The notes under the pieces were generated by a model. The model was not told where the DNA came from. It did not search any database and was given only the letters and a program-made list of their open reading frames with translations. From NCBI RefSeq assembly GCF_016863135.1, contig NZ_BOOH01000051.1, forward strand, positions 1 to 64,000: a stretch of 64,000 bases of DNA, read 5' to 3'. Below, in pieces: positions 41,476 through 50,559 of the stretch (the stretch's first letter is position 1; every line of letters starts with the position of its first letter). Source of the stretch: Planobispora longispora (lineage in GTDB: Bacteria > Actinomycetota > Actinomycetes > Streptosporangiales > Streptosporangiaceae). A program made the translations under genes and the position numbers.

Positions 41476-42252
41476 GTGCGGCGTGGGATCTACCTGGTCG
41501 AAGAGGTCGACTTCCGGCCGATGAGTTCGCGCAGGCCGCTGGAGTACCTGACCTGGCTCACCCGCTACAAGAAAGAGGACGAGGGACTCGACGCCCCCGA
41601 GCTGACGAAGGGGCTGTCGATCCGGTCACGGGAGATCGACCTGGTCGGGGCCTTCTACGCCGTCGGCATCACCGGCCACCCCCAGTTCAGAGCCGTCACC
41701 CTCTGGGACTGCCACGGCGGCTGGGACGGCGGCTGGCGGCAGATGATGGACATCTACGACGGCGTCGACGACCGGCTCTTCCTGTCCGACATCGACGACC
41801 TGCGCTTCTCCGCCTTCTCGCGCCCGCTCGGCGCGGTGCGGGGCAGCCCCGCGCTGGCCGACATCACCGCCGAGGGCTACGCCGCGCCGTTCTACCTCTA
41901 CGAGAGCGCCAGGGTCCGTCCCGGGGCGGCCCTGGACTACCTCGACGCCGTCCGGGAGGAGCGGGCGCCCGTCCTCGCCGACCACGGTCACCGGCCGGTC
42001 GGCCTGTACGAGGTCCTGTTCTGCGACACCGAGGTGGTCACGATCTGGGGGGTGTCCCTCGACGCGCACCTGGCCACGCAGCGCGCCAGGGACGCGGCCC
42101 TCGGGCTGGACGACGAGGCCGAGCCCGACGAGCGGCTGCTGGCCTGGGGCAAGCGCGCCAGGGACTTCCTCGACGGCCCGTGGCGCGAGACCCTTCTCGC
42201 GCCCTTCCCCGGCTCCCGCCTCTCCCCGGTCCGGGACCCGTCCCCGGCCTGA
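41476..42252 (+). CDS. NIPSNAP-like (dimeric alpha/beta barrel) protein
   Basis: 258 residues from GTG 41476 (AGGAGG seven bases upstream). Two halves, each with a ferredoxin-like pattern. The C-terminal half reads HRPVGLYEVLFCDTEVVTIW then LLAWGKRARDFLDGPWRETL and LAPFPGSRLSP, which fits the NIPSNAP consensus (vG.y.v..d.evvt.W ... WR..LL.P). Function is inferred only: NIPSNAP-like genes in actinobacteria often accompany lipid or steroid catabolic enzymes. The palindrome at its promoter links it to the operon at 46.7-51.4 kb. Confidence 0.6.
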   Translation: MRRGIYLVEEVDFRPMSSRRPLEYLTWLTRYKKEDEGLDAPELTKGLSIRSREIDLVGAFYAVGITGHPQFRAVTLWDCHGGWDGGWRQMMDIYDGVDDRLFLSDIDDLRFSAFSRPLGAVRGSPALADITAEGYAAPFYLYESARVRPGAALDYLDAVREERAPVLADHGHRPVGLYEVLFCDTEVVTIWGVSLDAHLATQRARDAALGLDDEAEPDERLLAWGKRARDFLDGPWRETLLAPFPGSRLSPVRDPSPA

Positions 42253-42352
42253 CGACATCCGCCCCCGGCTCTCCCCGGTCCGGGACCCGTCCCCGGCCTG
42301 ACGACATCCGCCCCCGGCTCTCCCCGATCCGGGGCCCCGGCTTGACGACATC
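42220..42352. repeat. 49-bp tandem duplication of a gene end
   Basis: A 49-bp unit starts at 42220, 42269 and 42318 (the last partial and diverged). The first copy is the last codons and stop of the NIPSNAP-like gene; the extra copies lie in the intergenic region. Confidence 0.85.
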
Positions 42353-42365
42353 CGGCGTCCGATGG

Positions 42366-42403
42366 CCGATGGCCGCGCCCGCCGTGCGGGACGCGGCCAT
42401 CGG
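42366..42403. terminator. Bidirectional terminator, NIPSNAP-like gene / chemoreceptor
   Basis: A perfect 12-bp stem (CCGATGGCCGCG and complement), extended inside by CCCGC/GCGGG, lies between the two convergent genes. Confidence 0.75.
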
Positions 42404-42435
42404 TTCCCGGGATCCCGGCTCTCCCGGTTCCCCGC

Positions 42436-44046
42436 TCAGACGGTGAACTGGGCGACGACGCCGTTCAGCTCGGTGGCGAGCCGGCCGAGCTCGTCGGCGG
42501 TACGGCGGGACTCGGCCGCCCCGGACGTGGTGGTCTGGGAGTCGGCGGCGACCTCGCCGATTCCGGTCGCGATGTCACCCGCGCCGATGGCGGCCTCGGA
42601 GATGTTGCGGCTCATCTCCCCGGAGGTGGCGCTCTGCTCCTCGACCGCGGCGGCGATGGTGGTGGAGTGCTCGCTGACGGTCGTGATGACCTCGCTGATG
42701 CCGGCGATGGCGGCGATGGCCGCGTCGGTGTCGGCCTGGATGGCCTCCACCCGGCGCGCGATGTCCTCGGTGGCCCGGGCGGTCTCCTGGGCCAGGTCCT
42801 TGACCTCGCCGGCGACGACCGCGAAGCCCTTGCCCTGCTCGCCGGCGCGGGCGGCCTCGATGGTGGCGTTGAGCGCCAGCAGGTTGGTCTGCTCGGCGAT
42901 GCTCGTGATGGTCTTGATGACCGAGCCGATCTCCGCGCTGGAGGCGCCCAGCTTGGCCACGGTCTCACCGGCGCCGCGCACGGCCTCGACGCCGGCGTCG
43001 GCCACCCGGGCGGCCTGGCTGACGCTGCTGGAGATCTCCGAGATGGAGGCGCTCATCTCCTCGCTCGCCGCGGCGATCGTCTGCACGTTGGACGAGACCT
43101 GCCCGGCGGTGGCGGCGACCTGGCCGGAGCGCGCGGAGGTGCGGGTGGCGGCGGTGTCCATCTGCCCGGAGACGGCGGTCAGTTCGTGGGACGCCTCGGC
43201 CAGGGTGGTGCTCTGCCGGCCGATCGCGGAGAAGGAGTCGCGCAGCACCCGCAGGGTCTCGTCCAGGGCGCGGGCCATGTCGCCCAGCTCGTCGCGGCGG
43301 GAGGCGTCGACGCGCACGGTCAGGTCCTTGCCGGCGATCTTGCGCAGGACCTGCACGGTCGCGTTCAGCGGCCGGGTGATGGTCCGGGTGACGAGCACGG
43401 CCAGGATCGCGGCCAGCAGCAGGCACAGCACGCCGGCGCCGAGCATCACGCGCATGGAGGCGTCGCTGGAGGAACGGGCCTCGGCGGCCGCCGCGGTGAG
43501 GTTGGCGACGGCCTCGGCGGCCAGCTCGTCGACGGCGCCGGCCGCCTTGGCGAAGTGCTCCAGCGCCACGCCCGAGACGAGATCGCCCGCCTTCTCGACC
43601 TGGGCGGGGCCGCCGTCGCGATAGGCCGCGATGATCTCCTCGTCGACGCGCATGAACGCCTCGAACTCCTCCTCGGCCGTCCGCAGGTCCTCCCGCTGCG
43701 AGGAGGTCAGCTCCATGCCCTCCAGATTCTTCAGGTCCTCCCGGAAGGCCGCGGTGGAGGCCAGGAAGTTCTTGCGCTGGCCCACGTTGTCGTCGGTGGC
43801 GCCCGGCACGCCGCGCTCGGCGTCGAAGGCGTAGCCGGTCTGCCAGCCGTTGAAGTCCGCGGTGCGGAACTTGGCGGTCAGCGCCGCGCCGCGCACCGCG
43901 GCGTCGGCGTCGACCTCCGCGACCGCGTCGCGCGCCGAGGAGATGCCCGCCACGCCCACGCCGACCGCCCCGCACAGCAGGACGCCCACCACGGCGAACG
44001 CGCCGCCCAGGCGCACGCCGACCTTCAGATCGCTCATCTTCTTCAT
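42436..44046 (-). CDS. Methyl-accepting chemotaxis-type receptor
   Basis: 536 residues. TM1 (about 13-35), an extracellular four-helix/CHASE3-like sensor (about 36-200), TM2 (about 203-222), a HAMP linker ([20 protein letters not shown]) and a long cytoplasmic signalling coil. The highly conserved hairpin tip is [19 protein letters not shown]. The C-terminus has no CheR-docking pentapeptide. No che or flagellar genes are in view, so it may signal to a non-motility output or to a remote che cluster. Confidence 0.93.
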   Translation of the reverse strand: MKKMSDLKVGVRLGGAFAVVGVLLCGAVGVGVAGISSARDAVAEVDADAAVRGAALTAKFRTADFNGWQTGYAFDAERGVPGATDDNVGQRKNFLASTAAFREDLKNLEGMELTSSQREDLRTAEEEFEAFMRVDEEIIAAYRDGGPAQVEKAGDLVSGVALEHFAKAAGAVDELAAEAVANLTAAAAEARSSSDASMRVMLGAGVLCLLLAAILAVLVTRTITRPLNATVQVLRKIAGKDLTVRVDASRRDELGDMARALDETLRVLRDSFSAIGRQSTTLAEASHELTAVSGQMDTAATRTSARSGQVAATAGQVSSNVQTIAAASEEMSASISEISSSVSQAARVADAGVEAVRGAGETVAKLGASSAEIGSVIKTITSIAEQTNLLALNATIEAARAGEQGKGFAVVAGEVKDLAQETARATEDIARRVEAIQADTDAAIAAIAGISEVITTVSEHSTTIAAAVEEQSATSGEMSRNISEAAIGAGDIATGIGEVAADSQTTTSGAAESRRTADELGRLATELNGVVAQFTV

Positions 44047-44147
44047 GTCCGGTCAGGCTCTCTCTCGGATTCCGCCGCGGGGCCGTCCCGCATCGCCGAC
44101 CGACCTATCGACAGGGCCGGACCCGAGCTGAGGACCTGGGCCCGAGG

Positions 44148-44729
44148 TCAGACCGGGACGTTCCAGGAGAGGATGACCGGCTCGCCGTGCTCGAAGCCGA
44201 GACGGGAGTAGGTGCCGGTGTTCAGCCGGTAGAAACGGCCGGCCTCGGGCTCCTGGCCGAGCCAGCGGGCCGCCAGGACCCGCAGGAAGTGACCGTGGGC
44301 GACCAGGGCGACGTCGCCCGCGGCGGCCCTGGCCCGGTCGAGGACCCGGTCGGCGCGGGCCCCGACCTGCGCGGCGCTCTCCCCGGGGTGCTCGGCGTCG
44401 CCCGGGATCACCCCGTCGCGCCACAGGTACCAGCCGGCGCGGGTCTCGCGGATCGTCGCGGTGGTGATCCCCTCGTAGCCGCCGTAGTCCCACTCCCACA
44501 TGTCCGGATCGGTCGTGCGGCCGTCCAGCCCGGCGAGCTCGGCCGTCCTGCGGGCCCGCAGCGCGGGGCTGACCAGGACGAGGTCGAAGGCCCTGTCCTT
44601 GACGAGCGGGGCGAGCGCCCGCGCCTCGTCCTCGCCCTTGGCGGTGAGGGGCAGATCGGTGCGCCCCGTGTGCCGCCTGTCCCGGCTCCACTCGGTCTCG
44701 CCGTGCCGCAGCAGAATCATCTCGTTCAT
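44148..44729 (-). CDS. Histidine phosphatase (phosphoglycerate-mutase-like) family protein
   Basis: 193 residues. The RHG motif LLRHGETEWS near the N-terminus supplies the phosphorylated His. A central Glu (WEWDYGGYEG) and the second catalytic His (ALVAHGHFLRVLAARW) complete the site. Substrate unknown. It lies between the chemoreceptor and LLM genes, all leftward, with gaps of about 65-100 bp. Confidence 0.92.
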   Translation of the reverse strand: MNEMILLRHGETEWSRDRRHTGRTDLPLTAKGEDEARALAPLVKDRAFDLVLVSPALRARRTAELAGLDGRTTDPDMWEWDYGGYEGITTATIRETRAGWYLWRDGVIPGDAEHPGESAAQVGARADRVLDRARAAAGDVALVAHGHFLRVLAARWLGQEPEAGRFYRLNTGTYSRLGFEHGEPVILSWNVPV

Positions 44730-44796
44730 AGTGACCCCATCATGCCGGTACGGCCCCCGCCGCCCCGGCGCTGCCCCCTGGGCGCCCCGCCGGGGA

Positions 44797-45711
44797 TCAG
44801 CGCCCCGCGAGCTCCTCCACGACCGGGATGAAGGCGTCGAGGTCCCGCTCGTGGTGGAGCACGAAGTACGACAGGTCGTGGGTGTCGCGCCAGTGCCGGA
44901 GCTTGTCCGCCACGTCCCGGCGGGTGCCGAGCAGGACCTGGGGGGTCTCGTCCTGCCGGGAGGAGTCTGCGGCGCTCCACGCCTCGCCCCGTCTGCGGAC
45001 GCCGAGCTGCTGGACGCTGGTGCCGAGCTCGATCGCGCCGTAGCGGTCCGCCGCGGCCCGCCGTACCAGATCGATCTTGGCGAGGAACGCGGGCAGGCCG
45101 CCGTCGGCCCCGTCGGGGCCGGTGCCGTCCGCCCTGACCCGCATGCCGAGATTGATCACGTCGGCCTCGCGGGCGGCGAGCCGGAGCACGCGCGGCCCGC
45201 CCCCGCCGAGCAGCAGCCGGGGGTGGGGGCGCTGGACCGGCTTGGGCTGCTGATCCAGCCCGTCGATCCGGTAGTGCTCGCCGTGGAAGGTGAACGGGCC
45301 CTCGCCCCAGAGCCCCTTCAGGACGGCGATCGCCTCGGCGAGCCGGTCCACCCGGGTCCCCGGAGGGTCGAGAGCCAGGCCCGCCGATGCGTAGTCGGCC
45401 GCCATCCAGCCGGTGCCCAGGCCGAGCTCCAGGCGGCCCGCCGAGAGCAGGTCGACGGTGGCCGCCTCCTTGGCGAGCACGGCCGGGTGCCGGAAGTCGT
45501 TGGCGAACACCAGGGTGCCGACCTTCAGCCGGCTGGTCGCGCAGGCCGCCGCGGTCATCGCCGCGACCGGCGCGAAGCGGGGGCCCACCAGGTGGTCGGG
45601 GACGAGCAGCACGTCGAACCCGGAGTCCTCCAGGCGGCGGGCCTTGTCCGCCCACTCTCCGGCGGAGGCGGCCTCCCTGACCACGGCGGCGAACCTGAAC
45701 GGCCGGTCCAT
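44797..45711 (-). CDS. LLM-class F420-dependent oxidoreductase
   Basis: A 304-residue luciferase-like TIM barrel (TIGR03621-type). N-terminal FRFAAVVREAASAGEWADKA, then DVLLVPDHLVG, LGTGWMAADYASAG and a C-terminal FVLHHERDLDAFIPVVEEL. Members use F420H2 or FMN for hydride transfer or monooxygenation. ATG 45711 lies 25 bp from a palindrome also found before the dioxygenase operon, which suggests a shared pathway and regulator. Confidence 0.9.
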   Translation of the reverse strand: MDRPFRFAAVVREAASAGEWADKARRLEDSGFDVLLVPDHLVGPRFAPVAAMTAAACATSRLKVGTLVFANDFRHPAVLAKEAATVDLLSAGRLELGLGTGWMAADYASAGLALDPPGTRVDRLAEAIAVLKGLWGEGPFTFHGEHYRIDGLDQQPKPVQRPHPRLLLGGGGPRVLRLAAREADVINLGMRVRADGTGPDGADGGLPAFLAKIDLVRRAAADRYGAIELGTSVQQLGVRRRGEAWSAADSSRQDETPQVLLGTRRDVADKLRHWRDTHDLSYFVLHHERDLDAFIPVVEELAGR

Positions 45712-45735
45712 CCCGTCCTCCCGACCACGTTGCCA

Positions 45736-45749
45736 ATCAAGCGCTTGGT
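45736..45749 (-). promoter_or_regulatory. TetR-type palindrome before the LLM gene
   Basis: ATCAAGCGCTTGGT fits AnCAAGnnCTTGnT, the consensus published for the KstR2 class of TetR regulators. It lies 25-38 bp upstream of the LLM start. Confidence 0.75.
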
Positions 45750-45807
45750 AAGCATAGACGGGATGACCCCGGCCGCCCAGGGGGCCGCCGCTCCGCGCGG
45801 GCCGCGC

Positions 45808-46491
45808 TCACGGAGCGGGCGCCGTCACGGCCGAGGGCGCGGGCCGGCGGAGCAGGGAGAGGGCGACGCCGCCCATGCCCGCGGTCAGGATCAGCCACGG
45901 CACCGCCACGACGACGTTGCCCATGCCGGCGAGCCAGGGGATCGGCAGGAGGATCGGGGCGGCGATCAGCGCTGCCGCGGCCCAGGTCGCGGCCGACCTG
46001 CCGAGCAGGGCGGCCACTCCGAGGAGCAGGAGGCCGAGCAGGCCGAGGAAGAAGGCGGAGCCGAGGAGGGCGATGGGCAGGTCGTTGACGTAGGCGTCCA
46101 TCAGCCTCGTGGTGACGGCGGTGTCGAGGCCGGCCCTGTTCGCGGCATAGAGGACGTCGTCGGAGTTGCCGCCGAAGGGGACCGCCAGGATGAAGGCGAG
46201 GATCATGCCCGCCAGCCCGAGTGTCGGGCGGCCCCGGCGGGCGACCTTGCTCACCGCGAAGAGCCCGGGGAGGAACAGGGCGGCGCTGAGGACGGCCAGC
46301 CAGGAGAACAGGGCGTAGCCGCCGATGTTCTCGGTGAAGTCCCGGACGTAGGCCTCGCCCTCGGCGGTGGCGTCGAAGGGGCTCAGCAGGATGGAGACGG
46401 TGACCAGCAGCGGCGCGAGGAACGCCGATGCGACCATGGCGTGGCGGGCGAAGGCGTCGGCGCCCGACCCGGGGGTGTCGAGGTTCGTCAT
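45808..46491 (-). CDS. Multi-pass membrane protein, unknown function
   Basis: 227 residues from ATG 46491 (MTNLDTPGSG); a slightly longer frame is possible. Five or six hydrophobic helices are visible, with an extracytoplasmic loop after the first (SPFDATAEGEAYVRDFTENIG). It resembles the general plan of DUF4386-like actinobacterial membrane proteins, but no named motif is certain. It stands between the LLM gene and the dioxygenase operon, on the LLM strand. Confidence 0.65.
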   Translation of the reverse strand: MTNLDTPGSGADAFARHAMVASAFLAPLLVTVSILLSPFDATAEGEAYVRDFTENIGGYALFSWLAVLSAALFLPGLFAVSKVARRGRPTLGLAGMILAFILAVPFGGNSDDVLYAANRAGLDTAVTTRLMDAYVNDLPIALLGSAFFLGLLGLLLLGVAALLGRSAATWAAAALIAAPILLPIPWLAGMGNVVVAVPWLILTAGMGGVALSLLRRPAPSAVTAPAP

Positions 46492-46703
46492 GGCGTCAGG
46501 GTGCGCCGCGCCGGATCGGCCGGGCAACGGGGCTTTCCCTAGGAAGGGCGGGGGGTTTCCCCGGGGTCCGGAGCGCCTCTCCCCGGGGCGCGGCGCAGCC
46601 CTCCCAGGGCGCGGCGGAACCCCCGCTGGGCCGTGACGGGACCCGCTCTCCGGGGCGCGGCGGAACCCCCGCAGGGTGCGGCCGGTTCCCCGGGAAGACT
46701 TAT

Positions 46704-46717
46704 ACCAAGCGCTTGCT
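46704..46717 (+). promoter_or_regulatory. TetR-type palindrome before the dioxygenase operon
   Basis: ACCAAGCGCTTGCT fits AnCAAGnnCTTGnT, as at 45736. It sits 32-45 bp upstream of ATG 46749. The DNA before it (46528-46700) is G/C-rich with a repeated 20-bp GGGCGCGGCGGAACCCCCGC element and no other feature. Confidence 0.75.
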
Positions 46718-46748
46718 TTACGGGTGTGCGCGGTCCGACACTGAGCCC

Positions 46749-47525
46749 ATGGCTGACGACACCCCCGTCCGCGACGTGACCGACGACGAGGTCGCCTTCT
46801 TCCGGGACAACGGCTGGGTACGGCTGCCGCGCCTGGTCGACTCCGGCCACGTGACCGTGCTCCGGGACCGCGCGCTGGACTATCTCGCCGCGCGCCCCCG
46901 CACCGTCACCTCCCAGGTGGACCAGGCGTTCGGGCAGTCCAGGGACATCGCCGAGACCGACGGGCGCTTCCGGGACCTGGCCCTGGCCCCTCCGCTCGGC
47001 CGGGCGGCCGTCCGGCTGCTGCACGGGGTCGCCGGGGTGCGGGTGCAGGTGACGAACCTGCTGATCAAGGAACCGGGCGGGCACGGGGCCACCGAGTTCC
47101 ACCAGGACTTCCCGTGGATGCCCATGGACCGCTCGGCGATGCTCACACTCTGGCTCGCCCTGGTGGACGTGCCCGCGGACATGGGCTCCCTGCGGTTCTA
47201 CACCGGCTCTCACCGGCACGGCGTGCTCGGCCGCTCCTTCGCCCGCGACGGCGACGACCAGCTCAGCCAGCATCCCTGGCTCAAGGAGCTGGAGCTGTCC
47301 CCGCCGCTGGACCTGGCCGCCGGGGACGCGACCGTGCACCACGCGCTCACCGTGCACGGCGCCCCCGCCAACCACCGCGACACCCCCCGCGTGTCGTTCA
47401 CCGTCACCTACTTCGACGCCGACGCCCTCTACACCGGCACGCCGTACCGGCAGACCGACGACCTTGGCCTGACCGTCAACCGGCCGTTCGGGCACCCGAA
47501 GTTCCCGGTCGTCCCCCATGCCTGA
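46749..47525 (+). CDS. Phytanoyl-CoA dioxygenase (PhyH) family protein
   Basis: 258 residues from ATG 46749. Fe(II)/2-oxoglutarate oxygenase with the iron triad visible: His118 and Asp120 in EFHQDFPW and distal His203 in LTVHGAPAN, then the 2-oxoglutarate Arg in TPRVSFTVTY. The N-terminal VTDDEVAFFRDNGWVRLP is typical of PhyH proteins. Substrates of the family range from acyl-CoAs to small natural products. It is the first gene of a five-gene run, and its end overlaps the next gene by eight bases. Confidence 0.92.
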   Translation: MADDTPVRDVTDDEVAFFRDNGWVRLPRLVDSGHVTVLRDRALDYLAARPRTVTSQVDQAFGQSRDIAETDGRFRDLALAPPLGRAAVRLLHGVAGVRVQVTNLLIKEPGGHGATEFHQDFPWMPMDRSAMLTLWLALVDVPADMGSLRFYTGSHRHGVLGRSFARDGDDQLSQHPWLKELELSPPLDLAAGDATVHHALTVHGAPANHRDTPRVSFTVTYFDADALYTGTPYRQTDDLGLTVNRPFGHPKFPVVPHA

Positions 47526-48525
47526 GCGCGCCGCGGGCACCGGGAGCACCGGGAGCGTCGAGACCGTCGCGGGACCCGTGCGGGACCCGGGCGCGACGCT
47601 CATGCACGAGCACATCTTCGGGCTCAGCCCGGAGATCCTGTGGAACTGGCCGGACATCCCCGAGGGCTGGGACCTCGAACTGCGGGCTCGCGAGGCCGCC
47701 GACAAGCTGACCGAGCTGAAGGGCCACGGGATCGACACCATCGTGGACCTGACCGTCATCGGGCTCGGCCGCTACGTGCCCGCGGTGCAGCGGGTCGCCG
47801 AGCTGACCGAGGTCAACATCGTCGTCGCGACCGGGATCTACACCTACGACGCGCTCCCGCCCTACTTCGGCAACCGCGGCCCCGGCTCGCTGTTCGGCGG
47901 CCCCGACCGGCTGGCCGAGTTCTTCGTCCGGGACATCGCCGAGGGCATCGGCGACACCGGGGTGAAGGCGGGGATCCTCAAATGCGCCTCCGACCACCTG
48001 GGCATGACCGCCGGCTGCGAACGGGTCTTCCGCGCCGCCGCCCAGGCGCACCGGGCCACCGGCGTCCCGATCACGACCCACTCCCACAGCGCCTCGCGCG
48101 GCGGCCTGGAACAGCAGAAGCTGCTGGCCTCCGAGGGGGTGGACCTGAGCCGGGTGGTGATCGGCCACGCCGGCGACTCCACCGACCTGACCTACCTGGA
48201 AGAACTGATCGCGAACGGCTCCTATCTCGGCATGGACCGCTTCGGCATCAACACGATCAGCCCCTTCGAGGACCGGGTGGCGACGGTGGCGGCCCTGTGC
48301 GAGCGGGGCCACGCCGGGCGGATGGTCCTGTCCCACGACTCCTACTGCTTCAACGACCGCTTCGACCACGAGGTGGTACGGCGCCGCCACCCCGACTACC
48401 ACCTGCTGCACATCTCCCGGGACGTGCTCCCCGAGCTGCGCAGGAGGGGCGTGACCGAGGAGCAGATCCACCGGATGCTCGTCGCCAACCCCCGCGACAT
48501 CCTCACGCGGCGCGAGCCGTACTGA
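47518..48525 (+). CDS. Phosphotriesterase family metallohydrolase, intact metal site
   Basis: 335 residues. All binuclear-metal ligands of the PTE family can be located: His30 and His32 (LMHEH), bridging Lys155 (GILKC), His188 (TTHSHS), His217 (VIGHAGDS) and Asp274 (LSHDSY). Members hydrolyse lactones, phosphotriesters or amides; with the neighbouring oxygenases, a lactonase or ester role is plausible. It starts inside the end of the PhyH gene, so translation is coupled. Compare the ligand-poor paralogue at 7528-8433. Confidence 0.93.
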   Translation: MPERAAGTGSTGSVETVAGPVRDPGATLMHEHIFGLSPEILWNWPDIPEGWDLELRAREAADKLTELKGHGIDTIVDLTVIGLGRYVPAVQRVAELTEVNIVVATGIYTYDALPPYFGNRGPGSLFGGPDRLAEFFVRDIAEGIGDTGVKAGILKCASDHLGMTAGCERVFRAAAQAHRATGVPITTHSHSASRGGLEQQKLLASEGVDLSRVVIGHAGDSTDLTYLEELIANGSYLGMDRFGINTISPFEDRVATVAALCERGHAGRMVLSHDSYCFNDRFDHEVVRRRHPDYHLLHISRDVLPELRRRGVTEEQIHRMLVANPRDILTRREPY

Positions 48526-48553
48526 AGCCGTACCGAGCCCGAGAGGTCCATCC

Positions 48554-49753
48554 ATGATCGACGCCGATGACTTCGACGTCAGCGCGGCCTGGCACGTCGC
48601 CGCGCCGTACGACTTCCTGCGCCGGCTCCGACACGAGCGGCCGGTCTTCCGCAGCGAGCACCTGGGCGCCCACGTCCTGACCCGGTACGCCGACGTGCGC
48701 GCCGCCTACGGCGACCCGAAGCGCTTCTCCTCGGCGGGGTCGCTGACGATCTCCCGGAGCCTGTCCGAGGAGACCCGCCTCAAGCTGGGCGAGCACGGCT
48801 CGTTCCTGTCGAGCTTCGTGGCCAACGTGGACCCGCCGGTGCACACCCGGCTGCGCCGCTCGGTCTCGCGGGCCTTCACCCCGCGCGCGGTCGCGGCGAT
48901 GGAGCAGCGGTTCCGGGAGCTGAACGAGGACCTGCTCGACCGGGTGGCCCCGCGCGGCGGGGCGGACTTCGTCACCGAGATCGCACACGAGCCCTCGGCC
49001 AAGCTCACCGCCCGCTTCATCGGGGTTCCCGAGGAGGACGAGGAGTTCGTCAAGGAGCACGTGAAGGGCTGGTTCCAGCTGTTCCTGTCGCCGCAGCCGC
49101 CCGACCGGCAGCTCGCGCTGGCCGAGAGCTTCCTGGCCTACCTCGACTACGTCGACAGGCTCGTCGCCGCCCGCGCCCGCGACCCCCGCGACGACTTCAC
49201 CTCGCTGATGACCTCCCTGATCGGCACGGAGCTCTCGCACCGCGAGGTCGTCGAGCTGATCTCCACGATCCTGCTCGGCGGCAACGACACCGTGCCCAAC
49301 CAGCTCGGCAACAGCGTGCTGCGGCTGCTGCGCGAGGGCGCCTGGCCGGTGCCGCCGGAGCTGACCCGCAACGCGGTCGAGGAGTGCATGCGCATCGACG
49401 GCGCCAGCCTCGGCTCCTTCCGCTACGCCACCGCCGACATCGGGCTGCACGGGACGACGATCCCGGCCGGCGCCCTCTGCCTGCTGTCCACCGACTCCGC
49501 GGCCCACGACGAGACCGTCTTCGACGACCCCGAACGCTTCCGGATCGACCGCCCCAACGCCGACGCCCACATGACCCTCGGCTACGGCATCCACTTCTGC
49601 GTGGGCGCGGCGCTGGGCCGCCTCCAGCTCCGCACCGCCCTCGACGTCCTGGGCGAGCGCCTGCCCGGGCTGCGCCTGGTCTCCGGCGCGCCCGTCTCCT
49701 ACCGCACCTCGATCGTCGGCCGCGGCCTGACCGCCCTGCCCGTGGAGTGGTGA
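48554..49753 (+). CDS. Cytochrome P450
   Basis: 399 residues. I-helix LLGGNDTVPNQL (the usual acid-Thr pair is DT), K-helix ExxR replaced by the relaxed EECMRIDG, and heme loop GYGIHFCVGAALGRLQL with Cys349. The N-terminus is hydrophilic (soluble enzyme). Its TGA overlaps the ATG of the next SDR gene. There is no ferredoxin in the operon, so a partner is needed from elsewhere. Confidence 0.92.
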   Translation: MIDADDFDVSAAWHVAAPYDFLRRLRHERPVFRSEHLGAHVLTRYADVRAAYGDPKRFSSAGSLTISRSLSEETRLKLGEHGSFLSSFVANVDPPVHTRLRRSVSRAFTPRAVAAMEQRFRELNEDLLDRVAPRGGADFVTEIAHEPSAKLTARFIGVPEEDEEFVKEHVKGWFQLFLSPQPPDRQLALAESFLAYLDYVDRLVAARARDPRDDFTSLMTSLIGTELSHREVVELISTILLGGNDTVPNQLGNSVLRLLREGAWPVPPELTRNAVEECMRIDGASLGSFRYATADIGLHGTTIPAGALCLLSTDSAAHDETVFDDPERFRIDRPNADAHMTLGYGIHFCVGAALGRLQLRTALDVLGERLPGLRLVSGAPVSYRTSIVGRGLTALPVEW

Positions 49754-50559
49754 TGCGCTTCGACGGCAAGGTCGCGCTCGTCACCGGCGGGGGCTCGGGG
49801 ATCGGCGCGGCCACCGCGCACCGGCTGGCCGCCGAGGGCGCCCGCGTCGGGGTCGCCGACCTGCGGGTCGCGGGCGCGAGGTCGGTCGCCTCGGCGATCA
49901 GATCCGCGGGCGGTACGGCGACCGCGCTCCACTGCGACGTGTCCGAGGAGGAGGCGGTGGCGGCGGCCGTCACCGAGCTGACGGCCTCCTTCGGGCGGCT
50001 GGACGTGCTGCACTCCAACGCCGCCTGCCTGGACCGCGAGGTCTACGGCAGGGACCAGGACCTGCTCGACATGGACGTGGAGGTCTGGGACCGGACGATG
50101 GCGGTCAACCTGCGCGGCGCGATGCTCACGGTCAAGCACGCGGTCCCGGCGATGGCCGACGGCGGCGCGATCGTGCTGACCTCCTCGGTCTCGGCCCTGG
50201 TCGGGGACAGCGACCACGCGGCCTACGGGGCCTCCAAGGCGGCGCTGGTGGGATTCGTCCGGTACGTGGCGACGATGTACGGCTCCCGCGGCGTCCGGTG
50301 CAACGCGGTGGCCCCCGGCCTGGTCCTGACCGACCTGGCCCGGGCCGTGATGACGCCGGAGCGGCTCGCCGAGAAGGCGGCCGAGCGCGTCCTTCCGTGG
50401 GCGGCCGAGCCGGGCGACGTGGCCGCCCTCGTCGCCTTCCTCGCCTCCGACGAGGCGCGCTGCGTCACCGGGCAGACGATCGTCGTCGACGGCGGCACCA
50501 CCGCGCACCGCCCCGAACACGCGATCAGGGCGTGGTCCCGTGAGAAGCTGGACATGTGA
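49753..50559 (+). CDS. SDR family oxidoreductase
   Basis: 268 residues from ATG 49753, which overlaps the P450 stop (TGATG). Classical SDR: TGGGSGIG cofactor loop, the acidic ADLR end of strand 2 pointing to NAD, SNAA in place of NNAG, catalytic Ser in TSSVSALVG, YGASKAALVG (intact Tyr and Lys) and a closing TGQTIVVDGG. Probably oxidises an alcohol produced by the P450 or dioxygenase. Confidence 0.93.
   Translation: MRFDGKVALVTGGGSGIGAATAHRLAAEGARVGVADLRVAGARSVASAIRSAGGTATALHCDVSEEEAVAAAVTELTASFGRLDVLHSNAACLDREVYGRDQDLLDMDVEVWDRTMAVNLRGAMLTVKHAVPAMADGGAIVLTSSVSALVGDSDHAAYGASKAALVGFVRYVATMYGSRGVRCNAVAPGLVLTDLARAVMTPERLAEKAAERVLPWAAEPGDVAALVAFLASDEARCVTGQTIVVDGGTTAHRPEHAIRAWSREKLDM

Noticed and set aside
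45736-46717. Assignment of the palindromes to KstR2 itself
   Set aside because: The consensus fits, but no sterol C/D-ring degradation genes or KstR2 gene are in the window; only a TetR-type regulator of similar specificity can be claimed.
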